From Anodontia alba (Eukaryota; Mollusca; Bivalvia; Lucinida; Lucinidae), in contig OZ024825.1 of assembly GCA_964016985.1 (NCBI GenBank), positions 36,269,557 through 36,333,556 of the forward strand: a DNA stretch of 64,000 bases, in the 5' to 3' direction. Below, one piece after another: positions 1 to 10,254 of the stretch. The stretch's first letter is position 1. Every line of letters starts with the position of its first letter. The notes beneath the pieces were generated by a model. That model searched no databases and was not told where the DNA came from. It saw nothing but the letters and a program-made list of their open reading frames with translations. Position numbers and translations under genes: made by a program.

Positions 1-36
1 TTAGCTAACAACAAGTTTTGAACAACTGGGCCCTGA
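1..36. repeat. PAL-F terminal fragment
   Basis: The sequence TTTTGAACAACTGGGCCC at 17-34 matches the right end of the PAL-F elements at 2682-2935 and 28606-28831. The rest of the element is outside the window. Confidence 0.6.
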
Positions 37-102
37 ATATTACATATTAAATTGACCGTTCTGGGAAGATTTGCCTTGATGATAATTTTGTTAATATTTC
101 AG

Positions 103-180
103 AAACAACTGTCTGTCAGATTTACCTGGTGATATGTCATCCAATAAAGAACTTAGAGAGATCATTCTGTCATGTAACAG
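103..180 (+). CDS. LRRC40: LRRC40-like gene, internal coding exon (antepenultimate)
   Basis: The exon is bounded by an acceptor (TTAATATTTCAG, ends 102) and a donor (AACAG|GTCAGT). It reads N-N-C-L-S-D-L-P-G-D-M-S-S-N-K-E-L-R-E-I and continues I-L-S-C-N-R, a canonical LRR (LxxLxLxxN) turn. One base of the first codon comes from an upstream exon outside the window. The last codon (AG) is completed by A at 2346 to give Arg, so the reading frame runs N-R-F-T-K-M-P into the next exon. Its place two exons before the stop fits the C-terminal LRR block of LRRC40. The family is a cytoplasmic or nuclear LRR scaffold of poorly defined function. Confidence 0.72.
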
Positions 181-1574
181 GTCAGTATGATAAGTCTAGG
201 ACAGAGGTTCCAAGGGGGAGGGGAGGGGGCAATTCCTTCCATTTAAAAAGGTCACCTTTTCAGAAAGGAGGCAATAATATTTTATTCAGAATTTCAAATA
301 ATCTCCATCTTGACCAAATGACCAGTCTGGCTTTGCTTCCTTTTATGCTTATGCCAAGTGAAAGAATAGCTTCTACAATTTTTAAGGCTTTTGGTATAAC
401 CAGAGACTTGCCCAGAAGGGGCACTTAATGATAATCCTGGGATACAGATTTCTTGACAAAGCACTTGTAATGGCTACCCACAGCATACCTTTTTACGGAG
501 AAATAAATATTATTCCAGAATCATCACCAAATACTCTGAACAATTTCTGCCTTTGAAGCCGATTCCTTACCACTGAGCTGCCACATTGAGGTTCAAAATT
601 TTTTTACCTCCCTTGTGAGAAGGGAAGTAGACCTCATTTCTGAAGATGTTTGGTGTGCAGGAAAGCAAACAGAAAGTCATTAATAGCTCACGACGCACGA
701 AGCACGTTGCAAATGAAGTGAGCTCTACGGTAGAGAATATGATCAAGCAAAAGTAACATACAACGATATATACCTTCAGCAGAAGTCGCACTGACCAATT
801 TTCTTCCTTTTTCTTCCCGGAAGTTGTCACCGGAAGTTGGCAGAACTCACAGGGGCAGGTCTCACTAATAAGCGTTACGAAGTGACAAGAAATGAATGTC
901 AATACGTGTCATGAATATATTTTGCTGATTATTTTTCTTATTTATTATTGAATTACATATATTTTTAATATACTGACATTCATATTTTAATAATGCTGTG
1001 AAGGACTTTTGAAGAGACTACAGATAGGTCTGTGCAGTGCTCGCATTTAGGCTAAGCCTATTTTCATTTTATTGTCTCCCTTGTAAAAATGGCAGAAAAT
1101 CTACCAAATCTATCAAGTTACTTTAAAATCTTGGTCTTCACTTCACTGTTGTACAATGTATTTTTATTGTAACATGACTCAGTCGCAAATGAGAGTTGCA
1201 GCCTCATAGCTATAGATAAGATGGTTTAGTTTTAAACTAAACTGGGTTAATAATTTTCTTATTTCTTTACAAAAACATAAATCCTGTATCCTCATTAGCA
1301 ATGCCTTGCACTTCCTGTTAGTACCCACATCATATTTCCCTTGACATAGGAAAATAGTCATCTGACTACCACTCTTATATATTCTATGAATCTGGAAGGG
1401 CATTCACTATTTGCAAATACTCTAACCAAAAAGAGAAATGAAACACTACTGAACTACAAAAATAAAGGAAAGATTAATACATTATTTTTTTTGTGCAATA
1501 AAATTATCTTTTGGTGTTAGTCCACAATTTTTTGCATGTAGAAGTCTAGATAAGAGTGGGTATCAGGTAGATAG
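181..1574. other. LRRC40 intron, mostly unassigned, with PAL-B and PAL-C fragments
   Basis: This is intronic. 462-540 resembles the right half of PAL-B (TACCCACAGCATACC...GGAGAAATAA...AATCATCA). 598-682 and 1072-1120 resemble the right part of PAL-C (GGTGTGCAGGAAAGCAAACAGAAAGTC; CTCCCTTGTAAAAATGGCAGA). Nothing else is recognised. Confidence 0.5.
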
Positions 1575-1690
1575 TTCTCTTATTTCTCAACAAAGACTTA
1601 CATTATTGATACTCATTAGAAGCACCTCACTGAGGCACTTCTAATGAGTATCCACAACATATGTTTTTGTCAAGAAATAAGAAAAATATG
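1575..1690. repeat. PAL-B hairpin
   Basis: Inverted arms centre on GAAGCACCTCACTGAGGCACTTC, with CTCATTAGAA/TTCTAATGAG arms and AAGAAATAAGAAAAATAT on the right. It is a degenerate copy of the GAGGCGCTTCTAATGAGTAC family. Confidence 0.75.
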
Positions 1691-1896
1691 GATACTTTTT
1701 GGTTGAAAAAAAAAAATAGTACCTTATTAAGAGCTATGGCATGTATACTTCATATTCAGGAATAAACAGTTTTTAATTGCCCTCAGTTGGTAATTTACAT
1801 GCCTTACAAATGAGATCAGGTTTACAGTTCTAAGATATTGGTCTTCGTTTCTTTTGCCATTTAGTAAGTTGCACTTCATTTTTGGGTTAGTTTATA

Positions 1897-2110
1897 TTAA
1901 CACTTTGCGTGCCGGGTAAAAATTTCAGCAGACGACGATTTGAAATATTTTTCTTATTTTTTCCTAGCAAATAGGATTTGATACTTCATGCAAATTGTCT
2001 CCTAAGGAGACAATTTGCATGAAGTGTCAGATCCTATTTTCTGGGAAAAATAAGAACAAATATCATCAGTTTGTCGTCTGCTGAATCTGCCCATAGCGTG
2101 GTAAGTGTTA
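1897..2110. repeat. PAL-E palindromic element
   Basis: The element is a near-complete foldback from TTAACACTTTGCGTGCC to GCGTGGTAAGTGTTAA. The centre is CAAATTGTCTCCTAAGGAGACAATTTG. Flanking arms carry CAGCAGACGACGATTTG and its counterpart TTTGTCGTCTGCTGAA. This is one of the best-preserved copies. Confidence 0.85.
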
Positions 2111-2345
2111 AAGTACCTTTTTGTATGTCACTACTAAATATTTGGACATCTGTACTCCTTACCGTACTTATCCTAAAGGATGAATAAATCCATTCAACTA
2201 TCTCTCCAAGTGTCCTAAAACAGCTTGAATACCCTGATCAAACACCAAGTTCTTTGGCCTCTGATCTCATCTGCATTGTTTGCTCAGGCCTGCCTGTCTG
2301 TCAGAATACTTATGGCTTATCTACTGTACTCATTTTCTGCTACAG

Positions 2346-2531
2346 ATTCACCAAGATGCCAGAAGTGTTATACAAGCTACCAAAATTAGAGATAGTTTTT
2401 GTCAATGATAACAAGATAGACAGTATTGATGCTGAAGGTCTGAAACAGTTACCTGCCCTTGCTACATTAGATCTACAAAATAACAGCATTAGCCAGATAC
2501 CACCTGAACTGGGTCTCTGTACACAACTCAA
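2346..2531 (+). CDS. LRRC40: LRRC40-like gene, penultimate coding exon (leucine-rich repeats)
   Basis: The acceptor is TTCTGCTACAG (ends 2345) and the donor AA|GTAAGT at 2532. The exon encodes about 62 residues with repeated LRR consensus: LPKLEIVFVNDNKIDSID, LPALATLDLQNNSISQIP and PPELGLCTQLK. The string TLDLQNN..IPPELG.C..L is closely similar to vertebrate LRRC40 as I remember it. Phase is 1-in, 2-out, matching both neighbours. A 21-bp minisatellite starts about 15 bases after the donor. No frameshift or stop is present. Confidence 0.85.
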
Positions 2532-2536
2532 GTAAG

Positions 2537-2646
2537 TTCTTGCCTGTTTTGTTCATATCCTGGCCTGTTTTGTTCATATCCTGGCCTGTTTCGTTCATAT
2601 CCTGGCCTGTTTTGTTCATATCCTGGCCTGTTTTGTTCATATCCTG
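2537..2646. repeat. 21-bp minisatellite next to an LRRC40 splice donor
   Basis: There are five near-identical copies of TTTTGTTCATATCCTGGCCTG, starting a few bases after the exon donor at 2532. One copy has TTTC for TTTT. It creates a spurious repetitive open frame on the minus strand that I do not treat as coding. Confidence 0.95.
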
Positions 2647-2681
2647 CATTAAAACAACATATGAAGAGTAAATCCAGACCA

Positions 2682-2935
2682 GGGCCCAGTTGTTCAAAGC
2701 TAACGACATCGTTAATTAACAATTCGTTAAAATTTACATTGAGTGATACGCAAATATGCTGAAATTTTTTGCTGAAAAAATGTGAGTAGCTTTTGCAGTG
2801 CAAAAGCTACCCACATTTTTTCAGCAAAAAATATCCGAATATTGTATATTGAATCCGCTAAAACAGTTAATGAAATGACCCTTAACGAGCTCGTTAAGCT
2901 AATGATGCTTTGAACAACTGGGCCCAGTCTGGCTT
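2682..2935. repeat. PAL-F palindromic element
   Basis: The element runs from GGGCCCAGTTGTTCAAAGC to GCTTTGAACAACTGGGCCC, about 254 bp. The internal arms are GCTGAAAAAATGTGAGTAGC and the corresponding GCTACCCACATTTTTTCAGC around GCAGTGC. The subterminal ACGACATCGTTAATTAAC and TTAACGAGCTCGTTAAGC are not each other's complement, so the foldback is in two parts. Confidence 0.85.
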
Positions 2936-2990
2936 TGATTTACCTTAAATCTGGTTGCTTTTAATCCATTTTGTATGGCATTATAGTACA

Positions 2991-3081
2991 CATCACAAAA
3001 ACGTACCTATATAATTTTGACACTCTTAAACCCAACTTTCATATAGTAAAACTGGGGTTTACAGGGGTATCCATTATTTTT
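2991..3081 (+). mobile_element. PAL-A element, left part (split by insertion)
   Basis: It begins CATCACAAAAACGTACCTATATAATTTTGAC and runs through the AAACTGGGGTTTACAGGGGTATcCATTATTTTT segment, then breaks. The family consensus continues CTTATTTCTGCTCAAA, which resumes at 5691. The intervening 3082-5690 is therefore a later insertion. Confidence 0.85.
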
Positions 3082-3126
3082 AGCTCACCTGAGCTCTGCT
3101 CAGGATGAGCTATTGTGATCACTTTT

Positions 3127-3204
3127 CGTCCGTCGTCCGTCCGTCCGTCCGTCCGTCCGTCCGTCCGTGCGTCCGTCCGTCCGTCCGTCCGTCCGTCCGT
3201 CCGT
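3127..3204. repeat. (GTCC)n microsatellite
   Basis: GTCC tetranucleotide repeats with one GTGC interruption near the left end of the HINE-like insertion. Shorter versions occur at the same place in the other copies (8940-8952 and, inverted, 25977-26035). Confidence 0.95.
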
Positions 3205-3212
3205 TAACATTT

Positions 3213-4640
3213 TCAAACGACTTCTTCTCTGAAGCCGCTGAGCCAATTTTGCTGAAATTTCATATGGAGCCTCCTTAGGGTGGGGGAACGAAAGATTGCT
3301 AAAATGGTCGCGGTCCGTCGACTAAGATGGCCGCCATGCCCATATATGGTAAAAACCTTTAAAAATCTTCTTCTCCATAACCGAGGATGCCTTGGGGCTG
3401 AATCTTTGCATGAATCATCGGGGACGGGAGGTCAACCAAAGTTGCTAAAAGAATTGTCGTACGTTGACGTTTGACCTTTTTACGGCAAGGTCAAGTTCGC
3501 TTCCCTATGCATTTATATGAGCTCTATACATTTGAATGGGAAAATTGTTAAGAGTTTCAAACGACTTCTCCTCTGAAGCCTCTGAGCTAATTTTGTTCAA
3601 ATTTCATATGGAGCCACCTTAGGGTGAGGAAACAAAAGATTGCTAAAATTGTCGCGGTCCGTTGACCAAGATGGCCGCCATGCCCATATATGGTAAAAAC
3701 CTTTAAAAACCTTCTTCTCCATAACTGAGGATGCCTTGGGGCTGAATCTTTGCACGAATCATCGGGGACAAGAGGTCAACCAAAGTTGCTAAAAGAATTA
3801 TCGTATGTTGACGTTTGACCTTTTTACGGCAAGGTCAAGTTCGCTTCCCTATGCATTTGTATGAGCTCTATACATTTGAATGGGAAAATTGTTAAGAGTT
3901 TCAAACGACTTCTCCTCTGAAGCCTCTGAGCTAATTTTGTTCAAATTTCATATGGAGCCACCTTAGGGTGGAGAAACAAAAGATTGCTAAAATTGTCATG
4001 GTCCGTTGACCAAGATGGCCGCCATGCCCATATATGGTAAAAACCTTTAAAAATCTTCTTCTCCAGAACCGAGAATGCCTTGGGGCTGAATCTTTGCACA
4101 AATCATCGGGAAGGAGAGGTCTACCAAAGTTGCCAAAAGAATTGTCGTACGTTGACATTTGACCTTTTTACAGCAGGATCAAGTTTGCTTCCCTATGCAT
4201 TTGTATGAGCCCCATACATTTGAATAGGAAAATTGTTGAGAATTTTAAATTTCTTCTTCTCTGAAGCCACTGAGCCAAATTTGCTCAAATTTCATATTGT
4301 GCCTTCTTAAGTCAGGGGAACGAAAGATTGCTAAAATGGTCGCGGTAGGTCGACCAAGATGGCCACATGCCCATATATGGTAAGACCCTTTAAAAATCTT
4401 CTTCTTCAGAACTGAGGATGCCTTGGGGCTAAATCTGTGCACAAATCATCAGGGACAGGAGATCTACCAAAATTGCTGAAAAGATTATCGTACGTTGACA
4501 TTTGACCTTTTTACGGCAAGGTCAAGTTTGCTTCCCTATGCATTTGTATGAGCCCCATAACATTTATATGGGAAAATTGTTGAGAATTTGACGACTTCTC
4601 TGAAGCCACCGAGCCAAATTTGCTCAGATTTTTAGTTCAC
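3213..4640. repeat. 345-bp tandem repeat, 4 units
   Basis: The marker AGATGGCC..CATGCCCATATATGGTAA recurs at about 3324, 3670, 4014 and 4359, spacing 344-346 bp. Each unit also carries TTTGACCTTTTTACGGCAAGG-type sequence and AAAGATTGCTAAAATGGTCG. Confidence 0.9.
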
Positions 4641-4719
4641 CTGAGCATGAAGTGCGCATGGTGAGCTATTGTGGTCAGTCAATGTCCGTCGTCCATCATG
4701 GGTCATGCGGCGTGAACAA

Positions 4720-5500
4720 TTGCTTTAAAGGCCTACTCTTCCTACACCCCAGGGCCAATTGACTTGATACTTGGTAGGAAGCATCAGGGTGAAATGTAGA
4801 TAAAAAAATAGCTAAAATCGTTCTGATCGGAAATCCAAGATGGCCGCCATGGCCGCCATCTTGAAAATCTTTTTCGCTTCTTCTCCTGAACCGAAAGGCC
4901 AATTGACTCCAAACTTGCTAGGAAGCATCAGGGTGACTTGTAGATCAAATATAGCTAAAATCGTGTCGGTCCAAATTCCAAGATGGCCACCATGGCAGCC
5001 ATCTTGAAAATCTATTTTTCGCTTCTACTCCGAAACCCAAAAGCCAGTTGACTCCAAACTGGTTAGGAAGCATTGGGGTGACTTATAAATCAAAAATAGC
5101 TAAAATTGTGCTGATTAGAAATCCAAGATGGCCACCATGGCAGCCATCTTGAAAAGCTATTTTTCGCTTCTTCTCCTGAACCGAAAGGCCAATTGACTCC
5201 AAACTTGCTAGGAAGCATCGGGATGACTTGTACATAAAAAATAGCTCAAATCGTGCCAATTGGAAATCCAAGATGGCCTCCATGACAGCCATCTTGAAAA
5301 TCTATTTTTCGCTTCTTCTCTTAATCCTAAAAGTCAATTGACTTGAAACTTAGTAGGAAGCATCAGGGTGACTTGTAGATCAGAAAATAGCTATAATCAT
5401 TCCGATCGGAAATCCAAGATGGCAGCCATCTTGAAAATCTATTTTTTGCTTCTTCTACTGCACCGAAATGCCAGTTGACTCAAAAGTTGGTAGGAGGCAT
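4720..5500. repeat. 145-bp tandem repeat with paired AAGATGG motifs, 5-6 units
   Basis: GCCATCTTGAAAATC recurs at about 4850, 4995, 5139 (with AAAGC), 5285 and 5425, every 140-146 bp. Each unit has CCAAGATGGCCGCCATGGC followed by GCCATCTTG, an inverted pair, plus AGGAAGCATCAGGGTGACTT. The related array at 36820-37955 has the same period on the other strand. Confidence 0.9.
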
Positions 5501-5690
5501 TGGGGGTGACTTATTTTACTTGTAACGTTTTGAAAATTTCAGCATTTTAACCTTGTAAGCAAGATATTTCAAAAACTGTTTAAGCCATTGCCTTGTCATA
5601 AGAGTATTGGAAAAATGTTGCATGCCATCTGCATATCTGCAGTGGCGGTTTCACTCAGGTGAGCGAGTTGTGGCCCGTGGGCCTCTTGTT

Positions 5691-5877
5691 CTTATTTCTG
5701 CTCAAAACATAGATTGTGGGTACTCGTTAGAACCGCCTTGTCGAGGCAGTTCTAACGATTACCCACAATCTATGTTTTGAGCAGAAATATGAAAAAATAC
5801 AAGAATTTTTATCTGAAAACTTTTATTTTTTGGTGGTAAAGTTTTCAGTATATTTGAATATGCATGTTTTCATAATG
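5691..5877 (+). mobile_element. PAL-A element, right part
   Basis: It resumes at CTTATTTCTGCTCAAAACATAG, holds the full central hairpin (GTTAGAACCGCC...GAGGCAGTTCTAAC) and ends GCATGTTTTCATAATG. Together with 2991-3081 it is one 278-bp PAL-A copy. Confidence 0.85.
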
Positions 5878-5960
5878 AGTTTTACCTATACAATTTGTTC
5901 ATGCATACTCTGGACAACGAGCTGTTTTAAACGAAAAACTGTTGATATTTTTTTTTTTTT

Positions 5961-6050
5961 CATGAAAACATACATTGTGGGTACTAAATGAAGCTCCTCA
6001 GGGAGGCACTTCTAATGAGTACTGTTTTCATCAAGAAATTAAAAGAAAAA
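5961..6050. repeat. PAL-B hairpin, degenerate
   Basis: ATGAAAACATACATTGTGGGTACT and GGAGGCACTTCTAATGAGTACT flank a short centre; the outer arms are eroded. Confidence 0.65.
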
Positions 6051-6059
6051 TTCTCTGAA

Positions 6060-7118
6060 TACTTCCCTTACCTGGAGCTCTGATATATATAGGATACCGA
6101 TAGTTCAAATGTGCAGTCATGAAGTTTGGAATCTTGAGCAAACCATAAATCAGTTCAAAAAGCAAAATCTTTTACTATTGTAATGTGGTTTTTAAGATAT
6201 ATTAGAACATCTAGTAAACAAAATGTAAAGGGATGGTTCTTAACTCTAACATTTATATAAATTCTCCAAACAGAGTATAAACAGATAGTTTTAGTTGTCA
6301 TCACTTATGCAGTTACCCAGATCAAATCATAAAAAGAGAGTAAGTAATCACTATTTGCAACTGTACTCTAAACTGTTCATAAATGGAGTATTTAGTTAAC
6401 ATAATTTGTACAAATTCTCAGAACATATTGTAAACAGTGAGTGTAGAAAAATGGACATGGAGTAGAAAAGGTACCTTATGTATAAAAAAGAAAAGAAAAA
6501 AAAAAACAACAAAAAAACAGGCTGCAATTTTAATCAGCTGCTTTGTATCATAATAAAGGTCATTTTATTTCTTTGCCATGATACAGTAACAGCTGACAAC
6601 AGAACTATATACATGTACACCTATACTATTTTGGATGAATTACCTACTTAGGTAATCCACACCCAAATTATCCTGGCCACGTATAGACTTATCCTAAACT
6701 AAATACACATTCTTAATGGTAATTTTCCCCAAGGAACTTTTGTAACATGACGTGTTATTCGCTCCTTTTGGATCATTCTTTGACAGATGTCACAAGACCT
6801 ACATAACCTTGCCACATCTCCACAAATACCTGGCTAAAAAAGAAAAAGAATATCAGCCAAAACTCTATACAGTGTCTTTCTTATTCCTTAATGAACAGCC
6901 ACCAATGATTTGTGAGTCAGTTTCAACACCTTTCACAAGAACTACTTGGGACAATAAGTCTGTATAACAAGTCCTTTTTCTTTACATTTTTAGTTTCACC
7001 TCGATTCAAGCCACTACTCTTTGTAATGATCCCTGAATCAGCTCTATGCCTTATAATTTTCAACTTGCAATCGGACATTTGGATTTCCTTGAATGCTTGC
7101 TTGTTATCACTCAAAATC
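6060..7118. other. LRRC40 intron, no recognised element
   Basis: AT-rich sequence with poly-A runs at 6480-6520. Open frames here have no recognisable domain. I see no repeat family from elsewhere in the window. Confidence 0.5.
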
Positions 7119-7343
7119 TGGGCTCAGTTGTTCAAAGAATCATTAGCTTAACAAGCTCTTTAGCAGTCAAACTTTTTGCTGTTTTGGTAAGTACAAATCT
7201 AATTTACAGGTATTTTTGCTGAAAGAATGTGAGTAGCTTTGCCATTTTTTTCGGCAAAAATATTAGCAAATATGCCTTATATGATGAACAAAGATTTAAT
7301 GATACATTAACTAACGACATCATTAGTTTTGAACAGCTGGGTT
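7119..7343. repeat. PAL-F palindromic element, diverged
   Basis: CTGGGCTCAGTTGTTCAAAGAATCATTAGCTTAAC on the left and CATCATTAGTTTTGAACAGCTGGG on the right, with GCTGAAAGAATGTGAGTAGC inside. Confidence 0.7.
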
Positions 7344-7419
7344 CCGATCAGGAATCTTAAGTTTCCTATATGCTTTCTCATCTTGCTTAGCCTGTGGCCT
7401 TGTTACTACACCTGCTAAG

Positions 7420-7917
7420 AAATCATCATCATCATCATCATCATCATCAGATTTTTAATTAACATGCAGATAGAGGGGCAGCATCCACATCAGTGGGCCC
7501 CCCTTCCAGGTAGCTGGCTTTCTGCATGTTTGGCGATCTTACACTAGATATCCAGGTATATCTATGATGGTCGATAGCCGAGAGCTTCCACTCTCTGCAA
7601 TCCCTCTCTTTTAGTTGCTTCCATGTCATCTTGGGCCTCCCAGGCCCACGTTTTCCATCAGCCTGTATGTCAAAACCTGTCTTGACTGCACCATTTGAGC
7701 ATTCCACATGTCCATGCCAGTGGAGCCTTCTCTCTTTCAGAATGAGGTCCAGATCTTCAATGCCAAGCCGTGCAAGTAGCTTATTGGATCTGGTAGTGAC
7801 AATGTCTTGCGGCTTGACATTGCAGATCTCTCTGATCATTGCCCTGAAATGTGACATATCTGGTAACTTAGAATGATTAATGTTGCCAATTACCAAGTTA
7901 TGTAAAGTGTCATCCAT
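7420..7917 (-). pseudogene. 5'-truncated non-LTR retrotransposon 3' end (RTE-like)
   Basis: A 152-codon open frame (7917-7459, minus) encodes the C-terminal region typical of an animal LINE reverse-transcriptase ORF: M-I-R-E-I-C-N-V-K-P-Q-D-I, L-G-I-E-D-L-D-L-I-L-K-E-R, R-L-H-W-H-G-H-V-E, K-R-G-P-G-R-P-K-M-T-W-K-Q-L and G-P-T-D-V-D. The catalytic RT domain is absent, so this is a dead 5'-truncated insertion. Downstream on the minus strand is a (ATG)n tract (7421-7449), the short tandem-repeat 3' tail seen in RTE-class elements. It lies antisense in an LRRC40 intron. Confidence 0.82.
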
Positions 7918-8116
7918 ACACGATGCCTCAGTTGGACCATTAAAAAATGGACAGTCGACGATTTAATGACTACCAAAAGATATCTTTGCGTAGTTTCGTC
8001 TGTCAGTCACAGTTGACTCTTTTCCTATAAACTGATCCTGCGAAACCGAGTTTCTTCTCACTACCACCCTAATACAGTGTTATGTAATATCGTATGACAA
8101 ATTAAACCAGCCTGCT

Positions 8117-8870
8117 TTGCATCGTAACAGAAATAAATTATTTCCTTTTAGAGTAGACCCTTTTTGTCACACTTGCTTTAGCATGGGTTACTTAGGCATG
8201 CAAGTTTCTGTCGGTTTGTCTCGGTTCGTCTGTCCGTTCACCTATCATCAACATTTACCCTGCGTGTCTTGTGAGAGCAACTTTTCTTACAGTTGTGTAC
8301 CAATCGTTCTAAAACTTTGCATGTGCTCGTTTCATGGTATGAGGATGTACATGTGTTTTGTATATAATTATTAGATCATTTTTTGTCACTTTTTCCACAA
8401 AGTGAACTTAGTCATTTTTCACCCTCAGTAGTCAATGGGTACCTTGTGAGCACAATTCCTCATACAATTTTATACCAATCTTTCGGAATTGTTGCACAAG
8501 ATGTGCTAGTGCTTTTGATATAATCCTTGCATTAATTTTTTGTCATGTTTTTCTGCTTTGTGAAGTTTGTCATTTTCTGACTTCAGATTCTATGAAATTG
8601 TATGGACAGTGGTTACCTTGTATTTGCAACTCCTCATACAATTTTATACCATTCTTTTTGAAACTTTGCACATGTTTTCTCCAGGGTCTGCATATATGCA
8701 TGTGGTTTGGATATAATTTTTAAATATATATTTGTCACCTTTTCCACTTTGTTAACTTTGTCATTTTCTTACCTCAGATTTTATGAAAGTGAATAGACAG
8801 TGGGAACCTTTTGAGTGCATATCTCATATAATTTAATACCAATATTAATTTCTTCTACCTGAAATAAACA
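8117..8870. repeat. About 190-bp tandem repeat, three diverged units
   Basis: The string CTCATACAATTTTATACCA(T/A) with TTTGTCACCTTTTCCAC...GAACTTTGTCATTTTC recurs three to four times between 8230 and 8870 (for example 8452, 8633, 8822 for the CTCATA marker). The units are diverged and the open frame at the left is not supported as a gene. Confidence 0.7.
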
Positions 8871-8878
8871 TTACTTTT

Positions 8879-9985
8879 TAGCTCACCTGAGCTATGCTCA
8901 GAATGAGCTATGGTGATCACTTTTTGTCTGTCATCCATTCGTCCGTCCGTCCATTTGTTAACATTTTCAAATGACCTCCTCTACAGCCCCTGAGCCAATT
9001 TTGCTGAAATTTCATATGGTGCCTCCTTAGGTGGGGAAACGAAAGATTGCTAAAATGGTCAAAGTCCGTTGACTCAGATGGCCGCCATGCCCATATGTGG
9101 TAAAAACTTTTTAAAATCTTCTTCTCCAGAAATGAGGATGCCTTGGGGCTGAATCTTTGCACAAATCATTGGGGACGAGAGGTCTACCAAAGTTGCTAAA
9201 ATGATGGTTGTATATTGACGTTTGACCTTTTTACGGCGAGGTCAAGTTTGCTTCCCTATGCATTTGTATTGGCCCATTCATTTGTATGGGAAAAATGTCG
9301 AGAATTTCAAACGACTTCTCCTCTGAAGCTTTTGGGCCAATGTTGCTCAAATTTCAAGTGGAGCTTCCTTGGGGCAGGGGAACGAAAGATTGCTAAAATA
9401 GTCTTGGTCCATTTACCAAGATGGCAGCCATGCCCATATATGCTAAAAACCTTTAAAAACTGTCTTCTTCAGAATAAGCCCTGGGGCCTAATCTTTGCAC
9501 AGATCAGTGGGGACAGGAGGTCTACCAAAATTGCTAAAATGATGGTCCTATGTTGATGTTTGACCTTTTTACGGCAAGGTCAAATGTGCTTCCCCATGCA
9601 TTTGTATGGACCCTATACATGTATATGGGATAAATGTTGAGAACTCATATTTTGGACATCTCCTCTAAAGACTATGATCTAATTGAGTTGAAACTTGATG
9701 AGGAGTATCGGGGCGCCTAGTAGACACAAAATAGCTAAGACTGAGGCGATCTAAAATCCAAGATGGGCGCCACAGCCGCCATCTTGAAAATTGATTTTTG
9801 ACATTTCTATCTTCCCAAACCTTTGGTTGAGTTGAGTGAAACTTGCTCTGTAGCAACAGGACAGCTTATGGATTGAAATGAGCATAAATCGTATCGATCA
9901 GAAATCCAAGATGACTGCCACAGCCACGATCTTGATAATCTGTTTTAGACATCCCGCAATCCACAAGGCGAATTAATTAGTCAGT
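8879..9985 (+). mobile_element. HINE-like insertion, right-truncated
   Basis: It begins AGCTCACCTGAGCTATGCTC, has a short GTCC tract and two 341-bp units (AGATGG markers at 9078 and 9419), then diverged 145-bp type units with CCAAGATGGGCGCC and CATCTTGA. The GGGCCTCTTGTT end is missing. It lies just before the last LRRC40 exon. Confidence 0.75.
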
Positions 9986-10069
9986 TTCACCGAAGTTCGA
10001 CCTATATTTCAGAAAGGAGGGTAAAATTATTATTTATCTGCTTGATATTGCTCGTTTCTTTCATTACAG

Positions 10070-10175
10070 GTCATTACAACTTGGTGGTAATCTGTTCAGA
10101 AATCCACGGCCAGCGATTCTTGCTAAAGGAACTAATGCTTTACTAGAACATCTAAGGAGTAGAATTGTGTCATAG
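10070..10175 (+). CDS. LRRC40: LRRC40-like gene, last coding exon with stop codon
   Basis: The acceptor is TTTCTTTCATTACAG (ends 10069). G at 10070 completes a Lys codon begun by AA at 2530-2531. The exon reads S-L-Q-L-G-G-N-L-F-R-N-P-R-P-A-I-L-A-K-G, continues T-N-A-L-L-E-H-L-R-S-R-I-V-S and stops at TAG 10173-10175. The tail pattern NxFRxPRxAILxKGTxAxLExLRxRI is the characteristic LRRC40 C-terminus, which is the main reason for the name. Introns upstream are 2,165 and 7,538 bp; the larger is filled with repeats. Confidence 0.88.
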
Positions 10176-10254
10176 CAGAATAGACCATGAAAACTTCAGA
10201 CTAGCTGTCGACACTTTACACAGAATAGATATCCAGAGATGTTCTTCTCTCTCT

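Larger units (their letters stand above)
3082..5690 (+). mobile_element. Large tandem-repeat-bearing insertion (HINE-like), 2.6 kb
   Basis: The element starts AGCTCACCTGAGCTCTGCTC (a short AGCTCA...TGAGCT hairpin) and ends GGCCCGTGGGCCTCTTGTT (GGCCC/GGGCC hairpin just before the end). It has no target duplication and sits inside PAL-A. Inside are a (GTCC)n tract, four units of about 345 bp (3213-4640) and five to six units of about 145 bp (4720-5500), each carrying AAGATGGCCGCCAT. No protein is encoded. Structural end hairpins, central tandem arrays and insertion without duplication resemble Helitron/Helentron-derived elements (HINE, oyster pearl type); this class is inference. Confidence 0.7.

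Noticed and set aside
2473..2803. Proteins with repeated Y-E-Q-N-R-P-G or D-M-N-K-T-G-Q motifs
   Set aside because: Both are antisense readings of the 21-bp minisatellite beside an LRRC40 exon.
3127..5500. A CRISPR array
   Set aside because: Repeat units are contiguous tandem copies of 145 or 345 bp without unique spacers, in a eukaryotic intron.
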